Assembly (NCBI RefSeq): GCF_001999245.1
Contig: NZ_CP019630.1
Span: 4,183,001 to 4,247,000, forward strand
DNA: 64,000 nucleotides
Source: Roseibium algicola
GTDB taxonomy: Bacteria > Pseudomonadota > Alphaproteobacteria > Rhizobiales > Stappiaceae
Reading direction: 5' to 3'
The position numbers and the translations under genes are program-made. The notes below the pieces were generated by a model that was not told where the DNA came from, did no database searches, and was given only the letters and a program-made list of their open reading frames with translations. Positions 6,971 through 16,619 of this stretch are shown here, piece by piece. The first letter of the stretch is position 1. Each line of letters begins with the position of its first letter.

Positions 6971-8746
6971 TCAGAGCGGCCAGAACAGCAGGATGGCCGG
7001 GATGCTGACGGCCAGGACGAGGATCTCGAGCGGCAGGCCCATGCGCCAGTAGTCGCCAAAGCGATAGCCGCCCGGTCCCATGATGATGGTGTTGTTCTTG
7101 TGGCCGATCGGCGTCAGGAACGCACAGGACGATGCAACCGCCACCGCCATCAGGAACGGGTCGGAGTTCACCTGAAGGGAATTGGCGATCTGGACCGAGA
7201 TGGGCGCTGCGATCAGGCAGGTGGCAACGTTGTTCAGGAAGTCGGAAAGGGTCATCGTCACCACCATCAGGATGGCGAGGGTGACCCAGGCCGGAGCCGT
7301 CGAGGTGAGGGCGAGAATACCGTCGGCGATCAGCTGAGCGTTGCCTGCTTCCTCAAATGCTTGACCAAGGGGGATCAACGAGCCGAGCAGCACGATCACT
7401 TTCCACTCCACGGACTGATAAACCTCCGATCCGCTGATCAGGCCGGCGGCGGCATAAAAAATCACACAGGCAGCCAGGGCAACCGGGAGATAGGCAAGGC
7501 CGGCAACGGCTGCTGCAATCGCAACGGCAAAGCCTGCGATCGCCAGCCAGGCCTTGTTGCGCTGCATTACGCCCGTCTTGCGTCCTTCCAGAGGCAGGAC
7601 ACCAAGCCAGGCGCAGGCGCTTTCCAGCCGCTCCGGGGTACCCAGCAGTAGGAGCACATCACCCGGGCGTATCTCTTCGTGGCGAACGCGTTTCTGTACA
7701 CGGCGACCCTGCCTGGAAATGCCGAGCAAGGTAACGCTGTGGCCGTAAAGGAGACGCATGTCGAAACTCGACCGGCCGATGATCCTGGCATTGTCCGGCG
7801 CGATTGCCTCGATCAGTGACAGGGCGTCGTTGTTCAGGCCGCCCTTGTGCTGTTCTGAGCCGGCGAATTCCAGCTTGGCGGCGCCCATGAAGGCCTCGAT
7901 GGCCTTGGGGTCGCCTTCCACGAACAGGTAATCTCCGGACTTGATCGCCTCGCGGCGGGCAAACCCGCGTACACGCCGGCCATTGCGGATGAGGCCGATG
8001 ATGGCGACATCCTTCTCGTCGGCAACCGGGTAAAGATCGCCGACAGTGAGCGGCTTTTCTTCCGAGATTTCCCCGACCTTCAGTTCAGCCGCATAAAGGC
8101 TTTCGGCAAAGCCCTCCTGTTTCGGCTTGTCCCGGAAATGGCGGGGCAGCAGGCGCCAGCCGAACAGGGCAACAAAGGCAATGCCTGTCACTGCGACCAC
8201 GAGGCCGACAGGGGCAAAATCGAACATGGAAAAGGGCGCGCCAAAGGCATCCGAACGATACTGCGCGATGACGATGTTTGGCGGTGTTCCGATCAGTGTG
8301 ATCATGCCGCCAAGGATCGTTGCGAAAGACAGGGGCATCAGGGAGAGGCCAGGCGAACGTTCCGCCTTCTTGGCCGCCTCCATATCGAGCGGCATGAGCA
8401 ATGCCAGCGCGGCCACGTTATTGATGATTGCCGACAGGCTGGCGCCGACGATGGCCATCAGACCGATATGCCGCGACAGGCCTCTGGAAGCGGAAATCAC
8501 CACGCCCGCAATCAGTTCCACAGCGCCTGAGTTCATCAGCCCGCGCGAGACGATCAGCACGAGGGCAATGATCATGACGGCGGAATGGCCGAAGCCGGAG
8601 AAGATTTCCTCGGAAGGGACGAGACCCAGGAACGCACCCAGGATCAACGCGCCAAAGGCTATGAGATCGAAGCGGATACGGCCCCAGACCAGCAGTGCGA
8701 AGACAGTGCCGAAGAGGACAAACAGGGCAATCTGGTCAAAGGTCAC
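6971..8746 (-). CDS. SLC13/DASS-family transporter with two RCK_C domains
   Basis: This 591-residue membrane protein has hydrophobic halves at about 1-205 and 405-591. They flank a soluble region carrying two TrkA-C/RCK_C domains (about 215-300 and 300-385). TLIGTPPNIVIAQ in the first half and SDFLNNVATCLIAAPI in the second are the paired hairpin signatures of the DASS/ArsB-type transporters. Such proteins move dicarboxylates, sulfate or related anions with sodium or protons; members with RCK_C inserts are often annotated as sulfur-compound transporters. The start is GTG with GGAG upstream. The transported ion cannot be assigned. Confidence 0.87.
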   Translation of the reverse strand: MTFDQIALFVLFGTVFALLVWGRIRFDLIAFGALILGAFLGLVPSEEIFSGFGHSAVMIIALVLIVSRGLMNSGAVELIAGVVISASRGLSRHIGLMAIVGASLSAIINNVAALALLMPLDMEAAKKAERSPGLSLMPLSFATILGGMITLIGTPPNIVIAQYRSDAFGAPFSMFDFAPVGLVVAVTGIAFVALFGWRLLPRHFRDKPKQEGFAESLYAAELKVGEISEEKPLTVGDLYPVADEKDVAIIGLIRNGRRVRGFARREAIKSGDYLFVEGDPKAIEAFMGAAKLEFAGSEQHKGGLNNDALSLIEAIAPDNARIIGRSSFDMRLLYGHSVTLLGISRQGRRVQKRVRHEEIRPGDVLLLLGTPERLESACAWLGVLPLEGRKTGVMQRNKAWLAIAGFAVAIAAAVAGLAYLPVALAACVIFYAAAGLISGSEVYQSVEWKVIVLLGSLIPLGQAFEEAGNAQLIADGILALTSTAPAWVTLAILMVVTMTLSDFLNNVATCLIAAPISVQIANSLQVNSDPFLMAVAVASSCAFLTPIGHKNNTIIMGPGGYRFGDYWRMGLPLEILVLAVSIPAILLFWPL

Positions 8747-9057
8747 GAACAGGCTCCGGCAAAGACTTCAAAATCCGGGTTCGACCTGAACATGGCCGAC
8801 CCGCAATCTCAAGACCACTTAAAGGACTTGGTCCGTCTTCCTTTGCATTTCCGGCGGAACGGAGCTGGACAGCACCGTTGTCGGAGAAACCGGGACCACG
8901 ACTTCTAAACACGGATTGCCACCAAAAGGTTCCGCAGCTTTCAAGGGCGTGAGAAGGCCAATAAGACCAGGCCCGGAAAGCGGCTGCTTTCCGGGCCCTT
9001 GCAATGCGGCAATACCGGGGATCTCAACGCGAGCGCGCACACGCCCACCCGGGCCTG
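8747..9057. other. Intergenic region with one strong hairpin
   Basis: This 311-base gap holds no convincing gene. It contains an 11-bp perfect hairpin at 8971-8996 (GCCCGGAAAGC, loop GGCT, GCTTTCCGGGC) just beyond the FAH-family gene. It is probably that gene's transcript end on the minus strand, although neither side carries a real T-run. Confidence 0.5.
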
Positions 9058-9741
9058 TCAAATGACCCTGACGGTCAGCTCCGGCAAGCCGTCGATGGTC
9101 GCCAGCATGAGGTCGCCGCGCTGGACGGAACCGACACCAGCGGGGGTTCCGGTCAGGATGACGTCGCCCGCACCAAGCTGGAACAGCTCGGACAGCTTGG
9201 CGATGATTTCCGGTATTTTCCAGATCAACTGATTGAGGTCGCCTTCCTGGCGAAGCTCTCCGTTCACGCTGAGTGCAATCCGGCCCTGGTCGAGGAAGCC
9301 GCTGTCTGCCGCCGGCATGATCCGTCCGATAGGGGCAGAGCGTTCAAAAGCCTTGGCGGCTTCCCACGGGCGCCCCGCCTTCTTGGCCTCCGCCTGCAGG
9401 TCGCGGCGGGTCATGTCGAGGGCAACGGCGTAGCCGTAAACATGTTCAAGTGCATTGGCTGCCGGGATGCTGCGCTTGCCGGACTTCAGAACGACCGCGA
9501 GTTCGACCTCGTGATGCACGTCGCTGGACAGGGGCGGATAGGGAAACTCGCCGGAAGGATCGAGGTTGTCCGGGTTCTTCTGGAAGAAGAACGGCGCTTC
9601 CCTGTTCGGATCGTGGCCCATTTCCACGGCATGAGCGGCATAGTTTCGACCGACGCAATAGACCCGGCGGACTGGAAAACCCTTCTGGCTTTCGCTGACG
9701 GGCAGGATCGTGGGGAAGGGAGCCGGAATGACGGTCGACAT
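9058..9741 (-). CDS. Fumarylacetoacetate hydrolase (FAH) family protein
   Basis: With the ATG at 9741 the product has 227 residues, the usual length of single-domain FAH enzymes; an in-frame start at 9795 adds an atypical 18. It shows VYCVGRNYAAH near the N-terminus, the metal-binding HHEVELAVVL segment, GYAVALDMTRRDLQ and the C-terminal GDVILTGTPAGVG signature. Family members are Mg-dependent C-C hydrolases, decarboxylases or acylpyruvases such as fumarylpyruvate hydrolase. The HDPNREAPFFFQK segment is common in acylpyruvase/fumarylpyruvate hydrolase types, which I favour mildly. Confidence 0.85.
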   Translation of the reverse strand: MSTVIPAPFPTILPVSESQKGFPVRRVYCVGRNYAAHAVEMGHDPNREAPFFFQKNPDNLDPSGEFPYPPLSSDVHHEVELAVVLKSGKRSIPAANALEHVYGYAVALDMTRRDLQAEAKKAGRPWEAAKAFERSAPIGRIMPAADSGFLDQGRIALSVNGELRQEGDLNQLIWKIPEIIAKLSELFQLGAGDVILTGTPAGVGSVQRGDLMLATIDGLPELTVRVI

Positions 9742-9906
9742 CGCAGACACTTTCGAGAATTGACGAAAGCCTGCTTGTACCGGGTTCGGCAGCATCCTGT
9801 CGAGCGGGAGTTATGCACGCCCCGGTGGAGCCAGCCTATGCCGCGCGGTTTGTTGGGCACACCAGAGGCGTTCAGGCCGGAATACAGGTGGTCCTGTTGC
9901 CCCGGA

Positions 9907-11205
9907 CTACGTTGGAGCCGGCTCCGCTTCTTCGTCCTGACTGATGCTACCGTCCTCCGAAGGCATGAACCAGATGACCACGAAGGCCAGCAGGCCGGCA
10001 GCGATCATGTAGAACGCCGGCGCAAGCTGCAGGTGGGTCTTGTCGATCAGATAGGTGGCAAACAGCGGTGCCGTGCCGCCAAAGAGCGCCAGCGGGATGT
10101 TGTAGCCGATGGAATAGCCGGTCACGCGCACGGACACAGGGAACTGGCCGACCATGGCGGCCATGAGCGGGGCAAAGAAGGCGGTGAGAATAACGGCCAT
10201 GCCGAGCTGGCCCAGAATGACCATGACCGGATCCGGATGATGCACCAGCCAGAACATCGGCAGGGCGAAGAGGGCAACACCGCCCGATCCGAACAGCAGT
10301 ATGGTTCTTCGGTCGATCCTGTCGGCGAGATAGCCGACAATAGGCAACAGCAGCATGAAGACGACCATCACGCTGGTGTTGATCGTCAGGGCCCGACTTT
10401 CCGTGAACTTGACGTAGTCGACCAGGTAGGACGTGAGATAGACGAACGTCAGATAGAAGCCGACGCCGTTGAGGATGTTGCACGCTATCGTCCGCAGCAG
10501 GGCGGGCCGGTGGTTGCGCAGGACCTCGCCAACCGGAGCACTGACAGGATCGTGCGAGGAGGGCGGTTGATCCCTTTCTTCTGCCTTGGTGCCGCTTCGG
10601 ATCATGAAACCGGTCAGGCCGACCAGCAGACCGAAGGCGAAGGGAATGCGCCATCCCCAACTTCCCAGATCGTCCGCCGGCAGGAGGCCGGTTGCCAGTG
10701 CCGCCACGCCGGAACCGAGCAGAATGCCGAATGTTGCCCCGACCAGGGCCCAGGAAACCGTGAAACACCGACGCTTGGGCGGGGCGATCTCGTAAAGATA
10801 GACGGTTGAGCCGGTGTATTCGCCGCCGACGGAAAGTCCCTGCAGCAACCGCAGCAGCGTCAGCAGCACGGGTGCGGCAATGCCAATCTGATCGTAGGTC
10901 GGCAAGAAGGCGATCAGCGTCGTCGGAATGGCCATCAGGGCGACGGACAACAGAAGGGCCCGGCTGCGACCGGTCTTGTCGGCAATATGGCCGAGCAGCA
11001 GACTGCCGATGGGACGCATGAGGAAGCCTGCCGCAAAGACACCGAAGGTGCTGATCAGGCTGACGGTCGGATCGTCACTCGGGAAAAACTGTTGCGCAAG
11101 GATGGGGGCAAGATAGCCGTAGACGGCGAAATCGTACCATTCCAGCGTGTTCCCCACAGTTCCCGCAATGATCTTGCGGATCCTGGTGTCGCTTCGTCCC
11201 GCCAT
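9907..11205 (-). CDS. MFS transporter, metabolite:H+ symporter type
   Basis: The ATG at 11205 gives 432 residues and has an AGGAGGGG site upstream; a longer frame to 11493 has no such support. The N-terminus contains GNTLEWYDFAVYGYLAPI, and GHIADKTGRSRALL fills the loop between helices 2 and 3. Both are hallmarks of the ProP/ShiA/KgtP metabolite:proton symporters. Twelve membrane segments can be traced. Substrates of the family include glycine betaine, alpha-ketoglutarate, citrate and shikimate. No catabolic neighbour identifies the one used here. Confidence 0.88.
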   Translation of the reverse strand: MAGRSDTRIRKIIAGTVGNTLEWYDFAVYGYLAPILAQQFFPSDDPTVSLISTFGVFAAGFLMRPIGSLLLGHIADKTGRSRALLLSVALMAIPTTLIAFLPTYDQIGIAAPVLLTLLRLLQGLSVGGEYTGSTVYLYEIAPPKRRCFTVSWALVGATFGILLGSGVAALATGLLPADDLGSWGWRIPFAFGLLVGLTGFMIRSGTKAEERDQPPSSHDPVSAPVGEVLRNHRPALLRTIACNILNGVGFYLTFVYLTSYLVDYVKFTESRALTINTSVMVVFMLLLPIVGYLADRIDRRTILLFGSGGVALFALPMFWLVHHPDPVMVILGQLGMAVILTAFFAPLMAAMVGQFPVSVRVTGYSIGYNIPLALFGGTAPLFATYLIDKTHLQLAPAFYMIAAGLLAFVVIWFMPSEDGSISQDEEAEPAPT

Positions 11206-11365
11206 ATTGGCCCCTCCTGCAGGTCGAATTCCCGTTTGTCCGGGTAACCCTAGAGGGGATGTCTTTATCTTCCGTTTCCGTGCGTTCTGGGGAAGGCGGC
11301 TGACCGGGAGGTGGAAGTGGACGGGAAACGCGCAGGCGGCGCCTGGCTGCCTGCGCGGGATTTCG

Positions 11366-12466
11366 TCAGGTGTTGAATTTGAAGAGCAGGACGTCGCCGT
11401 CCTTGACGACATATTCCTTGCCTTCGTCGCGTGCCTTGCCCGCTTCCTTGGCTGCGGTTTCGCCGCCGAGGCCGACGTAATCGTCGTAGGCAATGGTCTG
11501 CGCGCGGATGAAGCCGCGTTCGAAATCCGTATGGATGACGCCCGCTGCGCCCGGGGCCTTGGTACCTTCGGTGATGGTCCAGGCGCGGGTTTCCTTCGGG
11601 CCTGCCGTGAAATAGGTGATCAGGCCCAGCAGGCCGTAGCCCGCGCGGATCAGCCGGTCGAGGCCCGGCTCTTCAAGCCCGATGGTCTCCAGGAACTCTT
11701 CCTGTTCTTCCTTGTCGAGCTGGGAGATTTCCGCCTCGATGGCAGCGGAAATCACGACGGCGGCAGCGCCTTCCGCCTTCGCCTTTTCGGCGACCTTGGC
11801 GGAGAGGGCATTGCCTTCGCCTGCGGATGCCTCGTCGACGTTGCAGACGTAGAGAACCGGCTTTGCAGTCAGGAGGTTCAGACCCTTCAGGATTTTCTCT
11901 TCATCCGGACCGGAGACTTCCAGAACGCGTGCCGGCTTGCCGTCCTGCAGCAGGGCCAGGGCGGCTTCCATGACGGGCAGCACAGCCTTGGCTTCCTTGT
12001 CGCCGCCGGAGGCCTTTTTCTTCAGCGGTGCAATGCGGCGCTCAAGGCTTTCCATGTCGGCGACCATGAGTTCGGTCTCGACCGTTTCGGCATCGGCGAT
12101 CGGGTCGACGGTGCCTTCCACATGGGTGATGTCGTCGTCTTCAAAACAGCGCAGCACGTGTGCGATGGCATCGACTTCGCGAATGTTGGCCAGGAACTGG
12201 TTGCCGAGGCCTTCGCCCTTGGAAGCGCCGCGCACGAGGCCGGCGATGTCGACAAAGGTGATGCGCGTCGGAATGACTTCCTTGGACCCTGCAACTTGAC
12301 GGATCGCGTAGAGGCGCGGATCCGGAACGGCAACTTCGCCCGTATTCGGCTCGATGGTGCAGAACGGATAGTTGGCAGCCTGTGCAGCTGCCGTCTTGGT
12401 GAGCGCGTTGAAGAGTGTGGACTTGCCGACATTCGGCAGTCCGACAATGCCGCACTGGAAACCCAT
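11366..12466 (-). CDS. ychF: Redox-regulated P-loop ATPase/GTPase YchF
   Basis: This 366-residue protein starts MGFQCGIVGLPNVGKSTLFN, the standard YchF N-terminus. It carries the G3 motif DIAGLVRGASKGEGLGNQFL, NVDE in place of the canonical NKxD (the ATP-preferring change typical of YchF), a central coiled coil, and a C-terminal TGS domain ending in a VKDGDVLLFKFNT-like sequence. YchF binds ribosomes and modulates translation and stress responses. In alphaproteobacteria it usually follows rplY and pth directly; here about 2.4 kb with two opposite-strand genes lies between. Confidence 0.95.
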   Translation of the reverse strand: MGFQCGIVGLPNVGKSTLFNALTKTAAAQAANYPFCTIEPNTGEVAVPDPRLYAIRQVAGSKEVIPTRITFVDIAGLVRGASKGEGLGNQFLANIREVDAIAHVLRCFEDDDITHVEGTVDPIADAETVETELMVADMESLERRIAPLKKKASGGDKEAKAVLPVMEAALALLQDGKPARVLEVSGPDEEKILKGLNLLTAKPVLYVCNVDEASAGEGNALSAKVAEKAKAEGAAAVVISAAIEAEISQLDKEEQEEFLETIGLEEPGLDRLIRAGYGLLGLITYFTAGPKETRAWTITEGTKAPGAAGVIHTDFERGFIRAQTIAYDDYVGLGGETAAKEAGKARDEGKEYVVKDGDVLLFKFNT

Positions 12467-12698
12467 GGGAGTTCGCTTTCGGTTGGTCTTGAGACTTTGC
12501 AGCGCTAAATGCCCGAGCCGGGTCAAGAGGTCAAGGCTTTGGCGGACTGCGGGCGGGTGTTTGTCAAGAGCATGTCAGGATGAAGCGGCAAAAGGAAAGG
12601 CGTCCGGCGATGTGATCCGGCTGAAAGCTTCCCTCCGGTTGTTTATCGGTTATAGTCGTGTGGGTGTTTTGGGCGATTGTTTTGGGAATTGGGACGCG

Positions 12699-14393
12699 AT
12701 GATTTTCAGTCGCAAGAAACACGGGTTTCTGTGTGCATTTTCCGGCAGCCTGTTTGCCACCCTGGCTGCCGTCACCACTTGTGCCACTGTTTTCTCGGCA
12801 AGTCCGGCATCTGCACAAAGCTTCAATCCGCGTGATCTGACGGGCCTTCTGGGCGATGCGCCGATCGATCCTGCGCTGCTGGAAGGCGTCGGACAGGTAA
12901 ATGTCACACGGGCCTATATCCCCGACGCGATCGACCTGTCGCCAATGATGCCACCACCCCTGCTGCAGACATACGGCAGCTGTGTTTCCTATGCCATCGG
13001 GTATGCCATGCGCGGCTATTACGCTGCGCTTGAAAACAACGTGGAACCCGGCAACCGCACCTTCACGCCAAGTCCGGCGTTTCTCCATTCGCAGATCCGC
13101 AACCGGCAGGAGGCCTGTGAAACCGCCGGAAGTCATGCTCTTCTGGCGATGGCCTATTTCAAGGGCAACGGCTCTCCCGACCAGGACGACATTCCGGACG
13201 CCGCCATGTGCTCGGAACGGGTGGAAACCGCAACGATGGCCCCCGACAGGTTCCGCATTCGAAACTTCCTGTTCGTGTTCGACAAGGGTCGCCAGCGCCG
13301 CAACGCGACGGACCGGGATCTGGATGCGATCAAGCAGCAGCTGGCGGCGGGTAACCCCGTGGCCACCGGGTTCCTGATGGTCGGCGTGGTGCCGTCCTCC
13401 CAGACGCCGGACGGGGTGACGCTGCAATATCTGAAATCGGGAGAGATCTACCAGGGATCGCTCGGGCGTCACAGCGGGGCCGCCGGAGGCCACCAGATGG
13501 TGTTCGTCGGGTACGATGAACGGCGTCAGGCATTCCTCGTCCAGAACTCCTGGGGGCCATACTGGTCCGGAGACGGGTATGGCTGGATCAGCTACGAGGC
13601 AACGAAGGCCGACATGCACAACGCATCGATCATGCGCACGTCCATCGTGCCGCCGCGTCCGGTGCCAGGGCTGACCAGAACCGACCGGGACAATGAGGTG
13701 GCCTTTGCGGGGGATAGCTGCAGCAGCCTTTACGTGAGCGAAGATACGCCGGACGGCATGCCGCTGCTCGCCGGTTTCGTGAGCACACAGGAAGCTCTCC
13801 GGAAACTGGAAGCGGAGTTTCCGCCCGAGCAGCTTCAGAAAATAGATGTCAGACCCTGGCCCGTGTGTGAAGCCCTGAAGACTCTTGCCCGGCCACTGGC
13901 GGAACCTTCGCGACCGCGCATTCGGCTCCTGGGAGGCAGCGCGGATCTACGCTACGGAGATTCGCTGGCCTTCGAGGTGACTGCGCCGGATTTCGCCTCG
14001 TTTCTCTATATCGTCTATCTGCAGGCCGACGGCACTGTGGTGAACCTCTTGCCGCGTCGCGGTCCGGTGCGCCAGCAGGTGCAATTCGGCGACCGTTTCG
14101 TCTATGGCGACGGCCGGCAGGGGCGTCAGAAGTTCACCGTGCAGCCACCTGCCGGGTCGGAAGCCATTATCGTGATTGCAGCTCATAGCCCCGTCATCCA
14201 ACTGGAAGAACTGGAAAACGGCGGATCCGGGCAATTCTCCATGCCTGTGAGCGCTGAGGGCGGCGCCGGTACCGCGGACGACAGATATTTCCTTACGGCA
14301 TTGCGGGCAGGGATGGCGGACCGGCCGGACGAAATGAGCCTGCCACGTGAGATTTCTGCAGCCGTCCTTCATTTGACGATCCGGGAAGAGTGA
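12699..14393 (+). CDS. Exported papain-fold (C1) cysteine peptidase with DUF4384 domain
   Basis: This 564-residue protein begins with a signal peptide (to about 40). The peptidase domain (about 70-320) has the C1 active-site set: Gln90, Cys95 in QTYGSCVSY, His265 in GGHQMVFVGYD and Asn283 in VQNSWGPYW. The C-terminal part (about 430-545; SLAFEVTAPDFASFLYIVY and FTVQPPAGSEAIIVIAA) matches the DUF4384 beta domain often joined to caspase or other peptidase folds in bacteria. The start ATG at 12699 yields the signal peptide in frame. The OmpA-like gene follows with a near-overlap, so the pair probably acts in the cell envelope. The substrate is unknown. Confidence 0.8.
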   Translation: MIFSRKKHGFLCAFSGSLFATLAAVTTCATVFSASPASAQSFNPRDLTGLLGDAPIDPALLEGVGQVNVTRAYIPDAIDLSPMMPPPLLQTYGSCVSYAIGYAMRGYYAALENNVEPGNRTFTPSPAFLHSQIRNRQEACETAGSHALLAMAYFKGNGSPDQDDIPDAAMCSERVETATMAPDRFRIRNFLFVFDKGRQRRNATDRDLDAIKQQLAAGNPVATGFLMVGVVPSSQTPDGVTLQYLKSGEIYQGSLGRHSGAAGGHQMVFVGYDERRQAFLVQNSWGPYWSGDGYGWISYEATKADMHNASIMRTSIVPPRPVPGLTRTDRDNEVAFAGDSCSSLYVSEDTPDGMPLLAGFVSTQEALRKLEAEFPPEQLQKIDVRPWPVCEALKTLARPLAEPSRPRIRLLGGSADLRYGDSLAFEVTAPDFASFLYIVYLQADGTVVNLLPRRGPVRQQVQFGDRFVYGDGRQGRQKFTVQPPAGSEAIIVIAAHSPVIQLEELENGGSGQFSMPVSAEGGAGTADDRYFLTALRAGMADRPDEMSLPREISAAVLHLTIREE

Positions 14394-14410
14394 CACTCAA
14401 AGGTTTCGAC

Positions 14411-14995
14411 ATGCGCTTTCTTATCGAATTTGCGACCGCCCGCCTGGCATTGGCACCCGTTCTGGCGCTGCTGGTCACCATGATGCTGCCAGCCGGCGCC
14501 TCCGCCCAGTCCGTCACGCCGGATCAGATCATCAACGCGTTGTTGCCAGACGCCGGCGCGCCGAAATCCCGGTCCATGCGAAAGCAGGAACCGCACCCGT
14601 TTCGCGGGATCAGCATCGAGGGCCAGTTGCCGCCGGAAGTGGAGCTGCCGCGCATCAATCTGACGGTCAATTTCGAGTTCGATTCCGCCTCACTGACCAA
14701 CGACGGCATTCTGACGTTGCAGGCGCTCGGACAGGCCTTGCAGGATCCACGGCTCAGGAACATGCGTTTCCAGATCGCCGGGCACACGGACCTGCGCGGC
14801 ACGTCGGCCTATAATCTGGACCTGTCGAAACGAAGGGCCTTCATGGTCGCGGAGTTTCTGGCAGCGTTCTATACGATCCCCCGTGAACGGCTTGTGCCGG
14901 TGGGGTACGGCGAAAGCCGTCCTGTCGATCCGGGCGATCCGGCCAGCGGCCGCAACAGGCGGGTGGAGATCATCAACGTTCAGCCGCTGTCCTGA
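14411..14995 (+). CDS. OmpA-family peptidoglycan-binding protein
   Basis: This 194-residue protein has an N-terminal hydrophobic export segment (about 8-33, ending GASAQS) and a C-terminal OmpA domain (about 83-190). The peptidoglycan-binding residues lie in GHTDLRGTSAYNLDLSKRRA, and GYGESRPVDP and GRNRRVEI complete the signature. There is no beta-barrel domain and no lipobox, so it is a periplasmic, possibly N-terminally anchored, peptidoglycan-binding protein. An AAAGG at 14399-14403 supports this ATG; a GTG at 14390 overlapping the peptidase stop is the alternative. Its tight coupling to the C1 peptidase suggests a joint envelope role. Confidence 0.85.
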   Translation: MRFLIEFATARLALAPVLALLVTMMLPAGASAQSVTPDQIINALLPDAGAPKSRSMRKQEPHPFRGISIEGQLPPEVELPRINLTVNFEFDSASLTNDGILTLQALGQALQDPRLRNMRFQIAGHTDLRGTSAYNLDLSKRRAFMVAEFLAAFYTIPRERLVPVGYGESRPVDPGDPASGRNRRVEIINVQPLS

Positions 14996-15046
14996 CCGCC
15001 AAAGGCAGGCAGCCCCGTTGCGCTGGTGTTCTTGAAGGGACCGGCC

Positions 15047-15835
15047 TCAGTCGCCGCCGCCGAGCAGCTTCTTCAGCATGTCAGCCATGGGTCCTGACTT
15101 GGGCAAATTGACTGACTTGCCTTGCCGGGCCTGGCGGATATGGCTCTGGCCCTTGGGTTTGGCTGGTGCGGGGGTGCCCTGTCCGGGAGCAATGGCCTTG
15201 GCGGCTCCAGTCATGCCGTCCTTCGCCTTGCTCTCCTGGCTCATGCCCTTGCGCTGTGCCTTTTCGGGCTCCAGGGCCAGGGTCAACTTGTTGGCAAACT
15301 GGCTGTCCTTGCCTTCGGCCAGCAATGCAGCCTGATCGGCGACTTCCATCAGGAGCGGCTCCAGCCAGTCCCGATCGGCCTTTGCGAAATCACCCAGCAC
15401 GTAGTTGGACACCAGCTTCTTGTCGCCCGGATGACCGATGCCGAGGCGCAGCCGGCGGTAGCTTTCGCCGATATGCGCCGTGATTGATCTCAGACCGTTG
15501 TGGCCGCCGTGGCCGCCGCCGATCTTCATGCGGAATTTCGCGGGCGGCAGGTCGAGTTCGTCGTAGATGACGACAATGTCTGCCGGCTCGATCTTGTAGA
15601 ACCGCATGGCTTCGCCGACAGAGCGGCCGGATTCGTTCATGTAGGTGCTGGGTTTCAGCAGCAGGACCTTTTCCGAGCCGAGGCGGCCTTCGGAAACCTG
15701 ACCTTGAAAACGGGCTTTCCAGGGCTGGAAGCCGGAGTGGCGGCGATGGATCTCATCAACGGCCATGAAACCGATATTGTGCCGATTGCCTTCGTATTTG
15801 GCGCCCGGATTTCCCAGGCCGACGATCAATTTCAT
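15047..15835 (-). CDS. pth: Peptidyl-tRNA hydrolase with long C-terminal extension
   Basis: Residues 1-190 form a complete Pth domain. [19 protein letters not shown] supplies Asn9 and catalytic His19, PSTYMNESG follows, and [14 protein letters not shown] completes the active site. Pth cleaves peptidyl-tRNA released from stalled ribosomes. The protein is 262 residues against a usual 190-205. The extra tail of about 70 residues is rich in Lys, Gly, Pro and Ala, and ends [23 protein letters not shown]. Extensions of this type occur in related alphaproteobacteria. It lies downstream of rplY, from which it is separated by a hairpin terminator. Confidence 0.95.
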   Translation of the reverse strand: MKLIVGLGNPGAKYEGNRHNIGFMAVDEIHRRHSGFQPWKARFQGQVSEGRLGSEKVLLLKPSTYMNESGRSVGEAMRFYKIEPADIVVIYDELDLPPAKFRMKIGGGHGGHNGLRSITAHIGESYRRLRLGIGHPGDKKLVSNYVLGDFAKADRDWLEPLLMEVADQAALLAEGKDSQFANKLTLALEPEKAQRKGMSQESKAKDGMTGAAKAIAPGQGTPAPAKPKGQSHIRQARQGKSVNLPKSGPMADMLKKLLGGGD

Positions 15836-15901
15836 GGTGTGCCTTTCAAGGTAGAGCGTGTTGCATTTAGCGCAATGCAGACAGGCTGGCTAATCCTGAA
15901 A

Positions 15902-15926
15902 CAAAAAAGCAGCCGATGGCGGCTGC
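15902..15926 (-). terminator. Intrinsic terminator between rplY and pth
   Basis: Read on the minus strand, a 7-bp stem GCAGCCG/CGGCTGC with a four-base loop is followed by six T residues. A second 9-bp hairpin, GGGAGGCGG/CCGCCTCCC at 15952-15972, lies between it and the rplY stop. The tandem arrangement would attenuate read-through from rplY into pth. Confidence 0.7.
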
Positions 15927-15995
15927 TCTGCAAGTTTTCCCGCAAGGGGAAGGGAGGCGGAGACCGCCTCCCGATTTTTAAAGCAAGGCTGCAGC

Positions 15996-16619
15996 TTATT
16001 CAGCTTCGCCTTCACCTTCTTCTGCTTCAGCTTCGTCGTCGGTCTCTTTCATACCGGCCGGAGCAGCGATCGTGGCGATGGTGAAATCGCGATCGGTGAT
16101 GGTCGGCTGGCAGCCTTCCGGCAGCTTCACTGCGGAAATGTGCAGGCTGTCGCCCGGCTGTGCCTTGGCCAGGTCGATTTCGAGAGCTTCCGGAATGTTG
16201 TCGGCCGGAACGGTCATTTCGACGGTGTGGCGAACAATGTTCAGGACGCCGCCCTTCTTGATGCCCGGGCAGGTTTCTTCGTTCAGGAAGTGAACCGGAA
16301 CTTCAACCGTCAGCGTGGAGCCCTTGGCAACGCGCAGGAAGTCGACGTGCATGACGTCGTCGCGTACCGGGTGCAGCTGGAAATCCTTGGCAATAACCTG
16401 ATGCTTTTCGCCGTCCACATCGATGATACCGATGTGTGTAAGGAAACCACCCTTGTGCAGGGTAATGGTGGTTTCTTTCACCGGAATGGTGATCGGCAGT
16501 GCCTGTTTCTTGTCGCCGTAGATCACGGCAGGGAGAAGGCCTTCGCGACGCAGTGCCCGTGCGGCCCCCTTGCCCACCCGGTCCCGTGCCGACGCCTTCA
16601 GCTCATAGCTGGCAGCCAT
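15996..16619 (-). CDS. rplY: 50S ribosomal protein L25/general stress protein Ctc
   Basis: This 207-residue protein is the long, two-domain L25 form (TL5/CTC type). The N-terminal 5S-rRNA-binding domain (about 1-95) contains [24 protein letters not shown], and the C-terminal beta domain (about 100-185) includes [20 protein letters not shown]. It ends in a low-complexity acidic tail ([14 protein letters not shown]) usual for alphaproteobacterial L25. It binds 5S rRNA in the large subunit and is linked to stress tolerance. It is first in the run leading to pth. Confidence 0.95.
   Translation of the reverse strand: MAASYELKASARDRVGKGAARALRREGLLPAVIYGDKKQALPITIPVKETTITLHKGGFLTHIGIIDVDGEKHQVIAKDFQLHPVRDDVMHVDFLRVAKGSTLTVEVPVHFLNEETCPGIKKGGVLNIVRHTVEMTVPADNIPEALEIDLAKAQPGDSLHISAVKLPEGCQPTITDRDFTIATIAAPAGMKETDDEAEAEEGEGEAE

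Noticed and set aside
8819..9061. A minus-strand 80-codon frame after the FAH-family gene
   Set aside because: It contains the strong hairpin at 8971-8996, begins within the end of the FAH gene, and its product shows no structure. It is probably untranslated.
9004..10809. A long plus-strand open frame (about 600 codons)
   Set aside because: It lies antisense to the FAH-family and MFS genes, with no recognisable domain and no ribosome site. It is a by-product of high GC.
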